Assembly: GCA_021234155.1 (NCBI GenBank)
Contig: JAJEKV010000075.1
Location: forward strand, 1,054,001-1,118,000
Direction: 5' to 3'
Source: Isoetes taiwanensis
Lineage: Eukaryota > Streptophyta > Lycopodiopsida > Isoetales > Isoetaceae
DNA: 64,000 bases
The notes beneath the pieces are model-generated. The model was not told the DNA's origin, did no database searches, and worked only from the letters and a program-made list of their open reading frames with translations. The position numbers were made by a program, and so were the translations under genes. Positions 57,500 through 64,000 of the stretch are shown in pieces. Each line of letters begins with the position of its first letter. Positions within the stretch are counted from its first letter, which is position 1.

Positions 57500-59435
57500 A
57501 ATATTTAACTCGGTCCCATAGGTGGTCATACTTTTTCCCTTTCAACAATCTATGGGCCACTCAAACAAATGAATTTGAAAAGAAGTTTTGAGCTCATGCA
57601 GTGTTGGAATGTTGCTGGAGATATCAACCCCATTCTTATGCTGCCAAATTGACCAGTAGCATAGAATTTTGACAGTCTCAAGAAAGGGAGAGGTCGGATT
57701 TAAAAAAGAAAGCAAATCCTCCTCTCTCTGACAGGCAATATCCAAGAAATGTCTGATTCATAACCAAAAAGGTCGAAGCTTGGGGCAGATAAAGATATGG
57801 TTAGATGGCTCAGATCTTCCACATCCCAAAGGGTAGGGGTCAGAAAGCTGAATATTATGCTTGGCCAAGTATGCATTGATTTTGAGGCTCTACTTGAGGA
57901 GGGGCCATCTAAGCACTATGATTTGATTAGCACAACTGCAATTTCCATCCAGCCTTGATAGATGAAATGGCCAACTCTTCTGGGCGCAACCAAACAACAG
58001 ACACTTTGAGAAGAGGTTTCCCAATAAGTAAAGAATAAAGTGTCGAGACTTTATAACCTTTACCATTGCACTTCCAATTGGAGGTTTGTGAGCTTGGAGG
58101 GCCAAGATTCCTGGACATAAGATTAATGCTCCAAAGAAAGAGAAGTGGCCTGTCGGGCAGTATCAACATCCAAAGTTCTGAAATTGCCCATGGTGTGGAG
58201 ATTGACTTGATGCCATACTTTATATTTAATTGGGTGCTTAAGGGCTAAGAAACCATCATCCTTGTCAACTAAATCCTGATGCTAGAAGAATCCAAAGCTG
58301 TCAGAGCTTTGATTCCAAGGTGATGTTTTAAAGCAGCAAAAATCTTGATTTCAGGCTTGGATAATTCTGCTCATGATTTGGGAGGTACCAAGGGCATTGT
58401 CTAACTGATAGAAAGCAGAGTTCGAAAGATTATGTGGCAAAGAAGGAGCTCCTATCAGAGAGGTGGAGTTAACCCAATATTTAACAAGTTGAAGAGCAGG
58501 AGAAGGGGCCTCAGTGAAAACCAATTTTGCAGCAAGTGCCTGGGCTTAGGTAAAGAGGTCTTTATAGCTCAAACCTCCTCCTCTTTAGGGGGAGTGAGAT
58601 TCTCCCAAGACACCATTCCAGATCCCAGCCAGATGAAGTCTCGTATAGCTATTTTGAAGGACTTGTATGACTTTTTGTCTGCTATGATAAAAGAGGAAAA
58701 GAAAATGTGGCTGCTAGCAATGACACTATTGATTATCTCTATTTTTCCTGTCAGAGTGAAAGATTTAGTGCAAAGCTGAATCTTTCTCTTTAACTTGTTG
58801 ACAATGGGTTTCCTGGGCATGTTTAAAGCTCATGTTTAAAGCCAAGGGCAGTCTAAGCATTCTGGTGGCAGTATTGTGCCCTATTACTTTAATCCCGCAA
58901 ATATCTATTTTACTGGAATCTATGACAATGGTATATTTATCCCTGTTTAATTGAACCCCTGAGGCTTTCCAAATGTCTACATTGCTGAGAGAAAAATGTT
59001 GATGATGATGCCATCATCTTTCAAGAAGACAAAGGTATTATCGGCATACTGCATGATTGAAAACACTGTATCTTCTATTAACTAATGGATGAGACCTCTA
59101 CTTTGCAAGGTAAGGGTGGCTTTAGTAACCAGTTTTGTCACAATTAAGAAAATATATGGAGCTAAAGAGCATCCTTGCCTCATGCATCTTTTACATTCAA
59201 GAAATTTCGATGGAGCTCCATTAACTAGAACAACAGAGCAACTTGTGTCATTAAAGACAAACACTTTTTGAGTGACCTTACTTGAAAATCCAATATCCTC
59301 CATGACTCTGTATAAGAGTCACGGTCAATAGTATCAAAGGCACGCTTGAAATCTAGTTTTAAGAGCATACAACCCTGGTTTGTTTGTAAAGCATAAATAG
59401 CTTCGGATGAGGAACACAATAATAAGTGGAAAAAC
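57500..59435 (-). mobile_element. 5'-truncated LINE with broken reverse transcriptase
   Basis: Minus strand: MLLKLDFKRAFDTIDRDS (near 59370); GAPSKFLECKRCMRQGCSLAPYIF, of which RQGCSLAPYIF is the family core (59240-59150); and the catalytic site as QYADN instead of QYADD (near 59050). Then come FTLTGKIEIINSVIASS and FIWLGSG (58760-58610), and the C-terminal CYWSIWQHKNGVDIS near 57650. Several stops and shifts are present. The left (3') end is not sharply defined; no clear poly(A) is seen. The right edge at about 59435 abuts the decayed gene at 59436-59873. Confidence 0.82.
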
Positions 59436-59873
59436 CATATCCCAATCTTTCTGAGTTACACTATTATCTGACCTTCAAAGAACAAAGAACTGATATCATA
59501 GTGGAAATATTGGAACATGCTTGTTATAGCTCGATGGCTCCAGATCCTGCACATCGAAAATACGAAGCCCTTAGATCAAAAACAATATTAAATAAATAAT
59601 AGAAATTCACCGTAAAGAAAGGAAAGACAGTAAATTGACCCACAATTAGCCTGGAGCTCAAGAAACGTTCGACGTTGTCTGATCTTGTCTTTTTCCATAA
59701 CAAATCGTGTATAGACATGTTTAACCCGGACATAAAATTTCTTTTACTCTCAAATTCGACGATTATGGCCCTCCAATGTGCATCATTTGACCTAGAATGA
59801 AGTTTCCAATAAAGACATTGAAGCAGCCTTAATCAAATTCAATTGAAATTGAACTAATTGCCATCTGAAAGCA
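59436..59873 (-). pseudogene. Decayed, truncated copy of the 1954-3190 gene
   Basis: The minus strand has an acceptor TTGCTTTCAG directly before ATGGCAATTAG (59873 downwards), exactly as in the intact gene. Conserved residues follow in shifting frames: SSISIE, FNVFIGNFI, CHW..., TFLELQANC just before a donor region near 59640. After an intron and an acceptor-like GTGCAG, it reads ITSMFQYFHYDISSLFFEGQ. The intact gene has ITSIFQAFHYEIGSLLFEGE at that place. The copy ends at about 59436, where the LINE begins. Stops (for example after EFD) and frameshifts show it is not functional. Confidence 0.8.
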
Positions 59874-60321
59874 AGAAAAAAAGGGGCTAGAGAGTTGAGC
59901 TGTGGCGAAGGGAGGTGCACCTATTTTCTTCGTTTTTCTACGTTTTTTGTTTGAAGTACTTTCTTGGTCAAAATTGGTCAAAGAATTCAAATTTTGCTTT
60001 CTCTGATCCCAATTCTCTCTGAATTGTTTGCTGGCCTGGTAGAGGCTAGCAATTCTTTCTCTGGATTTCTCTTGCTCTGGATTTCTCTTGCTCAAAATAG
60101 CCTAGTTGAGTGGTGAGCTTAGCCTTGTGAACGTATCACAAGTACACAATATGGGATGGTTAACCGTGATATCACTTCAATATGCCCTTCATTATCATCA
60201 ATCCCAATTCCTTGTATTAACATGGCAACCGAGCCGATGATATCTTATCGGTTCAATGAGAAATTGTGTAAACCATGCATCCAGTACCACAATAAGGTTA
60301 AGCTTGCAATGTGGACGCTCC
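59874..60321. other. Upstream region of the decayed gene copy
   Basis: A minus-strand open stretch at 60095-59880 is very basic and polar (EQEKSRERIASLYQASK, KKRRKTKK) and may be the 5' exon of the decayed gene, but it has no ATG in frame. A short duplication, CTCTGGATTTCTCTTGCT, occurs twice at about 60060-60095. Confidence 0.35.
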
Positions 60322-60417
60322 TAATTCTCCGAGCCAAGTGGAGGTCCTTGAGCATCACGTGACTCATAGGTTGCCCTCTTCGAACAATTGAACAAGCTCG
60401 GCTTCTTGTAAGTATCA
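60322..60417 (-). pseudogene. Histone-H3-fold fragment, broken
   Basis: Minus strand, 60417 to 60368: YLQEAELVQLFEEGNL. After a stop and frame change, 60358 to 60322: HVMLKDLHLARRI. In histone H3 and its centromeric variant the second and third helices read (A)LQEA...YLV.LFED.NL, then ...T(I/L)M.KD..LARRI. The two pieces match that pattern in order, with a few residues missing between LQEA and LV and about six between NL and VML. No N-terminal tail or first helix is visible upstream. A fragment this small cannot be told apart as H3 or CENH3. Confidence 0.55.
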
Positions 60418-60613
60418 GACTATCCATGACCTCCCGAAGAAGACGTTTAAAAGGCGCTCTAGATCAGGGGATTAGTGCACTGTTGGAAGTGCTTAATCTC
60501 ATGAAATACTCGTGCGTGCCTGGAGTTGGCCCATGGTGGACCCTCTTTGGTGGTTCTGGCCGAGGTGGAGGGGGCTTGTGTTGGTTCTTCGAGCTTCCAC
60601 CCTTCAAGAACTT

Positions 60614-61072
60614 CTAGAAGTTTTGCTTACAATACCAATTATTGTAGTGCGTCCACCTCCGGAAGTATTCTTGGTAGCCCTTCTTCTTCTTTTCAAACTC
60701 AAGGTCTTGCTTGAGTTTGAAGGCTCTTTCTCCTACCTGTTGTTTCTTGGTTACCTTCGGTGGCTTGGGCCACTTTGGGTATGGTGTTCTTGTGTCGGGG
60801 TTTGAGGTCTCTCTGACTTCTCCTTCGAGCCCCCTCCTCTTCTCCTCCTTCCTCGACATCTCGCGACGAGGCTTTTCGATTCTGACTGTTCCCCTTGGCC
60901 TGCCTTGATCCCTCTTGGATCTTTCATCCCGCTGCCTCGCCTCCTGCTCTCGCTCCTTCCTCTTCCTGGCTGCTCTCTTCTCCTTCCACTTTAAAGAGTT
61001 AATTAAGGAATAAACTATTGGAATAGGGTCTAATTGTCTTGCACGTGGATGGAATCCGTGAAGACTGCACAA
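60614..61072 (-). pseudogene. Basic low-complexity open frame, function unknown
   Basis: A 152-codon stretch, strongly charged (KWKEKRAARKRKEREQEARQ in its first third, then RGRPRG-like runs), with a tail containing TPYPKWPKPPKVTKKQQ, EFEKKKKGYQEYFRRW and NWYCKQNF. The aromatic/basic tail is reminiscent of a retrotransposon gag tail, but I cannot assign it. The frame's start codon is not ATG. It is 200 bases upstream, on the same strand, of the histone-like fragment; a link between them is unproven. Confidence 0.3.
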
Positions 61073-61811
61073 ATTGCTTAGTATAGAATTGTAATAGTAA
61101 GGAAATGCATTTCTTTGAATGGTTGTAATGTAACTAAATAGTATGAATTAAAATATAAGGATTACTAATTCTAAAATGGTAGAGAACATGACAGATTGAC
61201 CTCTGAGATGGCTCTCAAGTAGATCTTGCTTGACACGAGTAAAGGAGTATATGAGCATCTGGATAGCTAATTGGTAAGTTGAACATGAAGCTCAAGCATT
61301 GTGCCATCTGGGTTATTTTGGCTCCTAGAGATGGAGCTATGGTTCAAGTTCATGTGGAAAGGATTATATGCAGTTGCAGACATCAGGTTATATTAATTTT
61401 TAAGTTGGAAGTGCTGGATTTTGAGATTTTTCATTAGTTGCATGAATAATTCTCTTTGCTAAAGGAATTACAATGCGAATGAGATAGTTGATGGCATAAT
61501 ATGCAATCTTGCTAGTACAAAAATTGCCTTTCTAGCTACGAACAAAGATCCTCCAAAAAGCTTTTGGCCAGCGTAAGTAGCAAGTCATAGTGAGAGTGGT
61601 CATATTTCAAGTTTGATGAGTGATTCAACATTCATGACACCAAGAGAATATGGTGTAAGTGTCTAGCACTTCTTTCTCTTTTCCTAATATATGTTGTAAC
61701 ATTTTTGAACGACTCTTATTGAATTAGTGATAAATGTGCTATTGCTTGAGAAGCAATTAGGTTTGACGTACGTGTGTTGTTGCTTGAGAAATAATTAGTT
61801 TTAGCTTACAA
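61073..61811. other. Intergenic, no gene recognised
   Basis: AT-rich, no coding pattern. Two related pieces (TTGCTTGAGAA.CAATTAG.TTT) occur at about 61743-61765 and 61780-61803. Confidence 0.4.
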
Positions 61812-62415
61812 TAATAAGATAAGATAAGATAAGAAATTTTTACGTCCACGGGAACCCAACGGGTTATGGGACGGCACATGCAAGGGCAACAGCCCATCTA
61901 AAACCTGGGGACTAGGCCCCATCACCAAACACAATAACCAAATATTAAAAGGCTACCAAGAATAAGATAAGATAATGCTAATGCTAGTGGTAAATTTATG
62001 CTTCTAAAATTATCTAGACATAGCCAGTCCAAGGATTGGAAGGCCATTGATCTAGAATAATTGCTGCGCCTCCCCTGTACACTGCCCATTTCTTTTGCAG
62101 GCAGGCTGCCCTCACCTTGCAGAGCTCCTCCTTACGGTTACACAATTGAAGAGGGGAGAGGTCCTCCTGTACTGAGAAACTAGTCCCTCTGAGATGGTTT
62201 CCATGCTGAAGAACATGTAAGCGGCTAAGAGTGTCTTGAAACCGAACCAAAAGATGGCGAGGACGATCAGGTCTTGCCGCTCCCACCTTAGTAGCGGAGA
62301 CAACTCCACCAGCCTTCACATGCATGACATCAATGAAAAAATGTAAAGCAGCATCCATATCAGAAAGGGCATCATCTTCTGCCTCTGCAACCCCTATAAT
62401 ACGCAAGTTCAATAA
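61812..62415 (-). mobile_element. ORF1-only non-LTR element with TTATC-type tail
   Basis: The minus strand from about 62412 encodes about 130 residues resembling the RNA-binding and C-terminal part of L1-type ORF1: NLRIIGVAEAE, RPRHLLVRFQD, TSFSVQEDLSPLQLCNRKEE and KVRAACLQKKW. The stop is at 62014. It is followed directly by a 3' region ending in a (CTTAT)n tail (plus strand GATAAGATAAG at about 61818-61840). There is no endonuclease or reverse transcriptase between ORF1 and the tail. The same 3' end occurs at 17118-17368. The left edge of the ORF lacks an ATG, so this copy is 5' truncated. Confidence 0.7.
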
Positions 62416-63194
62416 TGCATCTTAAAAACCATACATCTATATCCTCTCCAATGATTATAGGCAAGCATGGCATGGGAATATTTTAACGCTACATATGCTA
62501 GGCATTTTAATGTAATGCATGTCCTCTTCTCATATGACAAATTAAATAACTATTTTGTGCTAAGTAAGTATACTTTGAAACATCTTTGTAAGACCCAAAC
62601 GAAAATGAGAAATAAGAAGAGAAGTATTACAAGACGTTCCTTCCATGTTGCCACTCAACAGACTAGTTGTCTTACAATTGCAGCCGTATATGGACTGCCT
62701 TAGTAGAAACCAGTGACAGTGAAGTGGTCTAGTTTTTCCATGGAGATTTTAACACATCAGAATATTTTTTTAAGCTTTTAATGTTTGCAAATTCCAGTAC
62801 CACTTGATATAGAAATCCCATCAATCCGAGACATCGGATCGCCATTCTAGAATAGGACGAGCATGCATGTCTTGCATGCATGCGGGCGGCGCATGCCCAT
62901 TATGGTTGGGAGTTCGCTATTTTAGGCGCGTTTCTGCATCCACGTCTCATCGGCACTTCCTCTTCTCTCTCAGCAGTACCTCTTTCTCTCTGAACCCACC
63001 CTCCCCCCCTTCTTTGTTTATTATATTTGTCGCGTGGCACGCGCGTAATCAGCCCCACCACCCTGGGAGGTTTGTTTTGTTTCGTTTTTGTGGTGTTGGT
63101 GATGTGCAGGTACAGGTTGGCGAGCGGCATCTGTTTCGACTTCTCCATTCATAGGTTTTGGGAGCGATTTCTCTGCCTTGCGTTTGTCTAAGCC
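62416..63194. other. Intergenic, possible leader sequence
   Basis: From about 62860 the sequence becomes C/T-rich with TTCTCTCT and CCTCCCCCCC runs, as in plant 5' leaders. A 95-codon open frame at 62867-63154 has no family pattern. No gene body follows within the window. Confidence 0.3.
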
Positions 63195-63280
63195 CCTTGC
63201 CGAAGGTTTATCACTAGGGTTTTTCCTCGAAAACCCGAAAGGGCGGGGTTTTTTAATCCCGGTGATAAGCTTTCGGCAGG
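63195..63280. repeat. Imperfect 40-nt inverted repeat (hairpin)
   Basis: The left arm CCTTGCCGAAGGTTTATCAC and right arm GGTGATAAGCTTTCGGCAGG pair with few mismatches, and the inner parts (AGGGTTTTTCC... and ...GGTTTTTTAATCCC) extend the pairing. It is a strong potential stem-loop in a leader-like region. Confidence 0.8.
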
Positions 63281-63639
63281 TACACCAGTCGCACATCTGT
63301 TAGCATTGTATTTTGGGGTCCAAATGATATAATTGGATTTTCCCTTTATTTTTCGTGGGTAGTTCGCATGTGTGCGGCTACCCACTATCCACCATTGTAG
63401 AAAATCTGCTGAGATGAATGAGAAGCCTATCTATCTATGGGCGCTTTGTTGGTTTCATGCAAGTCCCATTCTAGAATGCTAATGACGCAGTTAAAATATG
63501 CGGATCATGTACCTGCCCCCATTTTGAAGTATATTCCAGGTAAACATTCATGATTGAAGAGAGTGTGATCAGAAAATCACGTCACATTACTTCTAATTGC
63601 TAAAGGTTTCCTTCCTTGTGTAGCACAAGGAACAGATCT
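63281..63639. other. Spacer, no gene recognised
   Basis: No coding pattern or repeat recognised. It ends at the sharp left boundary of the 63640 repeat. Confidence 0.45.
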
Positions 63640-64000
63640 TGGACTTGTGAAGCTAGACATTGATCTGTTATGCTTTGAACATTGTGTCTTCTATTTTATA
63701 ATCTATAACATCCAAGATAATACCCTCCCTTTGCCGACACTTAAGAATTATGGCGAATATTCTTAAGCCTCAGGTAACAAGCTATAAATGCCTTTATGCA
63801 TTTGCCTTCCTCGGATACTAATTAAGGTGTCTGCATCAGCTTCACGCGTTTCATTTCTGTCCTTGAATTGTTGCATCCTGTTACTGTCTTCTACAACTCT
63901 TCGCTATGGTGAAGCGGAGGCTGGACTTTGTAAGTATTTGTTTCTCATATCATATCGAAACTGTGGTTGTTGGACAAAAATATCTCATTTATTAAGACCC
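63640..64000 (+). repeat. 361-bp direct repeat, copy B, runs off the window
   Basis: Near-identical to 22529-22889 (for example TTTATAATC versus TTTACAATC, GCCGACAC versus GCCAACAC). It continues beyond the window edge. Confidence 0.88.

Noticed and set aside
62867-63154. 95-codon open frame starting MSCMHAGG
   Set aside because: Low-complexity S/P/F-rich translation of C/T-rich sequence; more likely untranslated leader.

Overview
This window is nuclear DNA from a land plant. The signs are a long pentatricopeptide (PPR) gene of the PLS type, GT-AG introns, a Ty1/copia element primed by initiator tRNA-Met, Ty3 elements, a plant-type Helitron and a gene density near zero. A large, repeat-rich genome such as that of a homosporous fern would fit, but that is inference; nothing here fixes the species. 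Host genes are few: two exons of an ABC1/ADCK-like kinase (599-1430, minus), a two-exon gene of unknown function (1954-3190, minus), an intron-containing transcript-like stretch (12.7-14.9 kb, plus), and one intact long reading frame, the PPR gene at 50619-53168 (plus).

From 1 to 27 kb: a LINE 3' end (1-326), the kinase exons and the unknown gene, then a decayed Helitron on the minus strand whose CTAG 3' end is at 4348. A second Helitron 3' end of the same family faces the other way at 16422. After an AT-rich block comes a short non-LTR 3' end with a CTTAT tail (17118-17368), a LINE sandwiched between long GA arrays (18318-20905), a decayed Ty3 gag (21590-22528), and an unclassified 2.7-kb repeat (24140-26859) whose right end carries a perfect 131-bp inverted repeat.

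From 27 to 49 kb is a nest of mobile elements that can be read almost to the base. A Ty3-like element (gag, protease, RNase H, reverse transcriptase, second RNase H; 43291-49105) was split by a Ty1/copia element (29989-43290; 671-bp LTRs, target duplication AGGTT). The copia left LTR was split by a 4.5-kb element with terminal inverted repeats (30089-34627; duplication ATAA) that is filled almost entirely by a LINE. The copia gag holds a LINE fragment and a second copy of the 2.7-kb repeat. The Ty3 pol holds a 1,615-bp solo LTR (45131-46745; duplication TGAGT). The right copia LTR shows the empty site for the 4.5-kb insertion.

From 49 to 64 kb: the PPR gene, an array of about ten units with a 16-bp palindrome (55.7-56.4 kb), a LINE (57.2-59.43 kb) that cuts off a decayed second copy of the 1954-3190 gene, a broken histone-H3-fold fragment (60.3-60.4 kb), an ORF1-only non-LTR element with a TTATC-type tail (61812-62415), and a copy of the 22.5-kb repeat running off the right edge. 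The genes do not form a pathway. The interest lies in element structure and in how the nest records its order of insertion.
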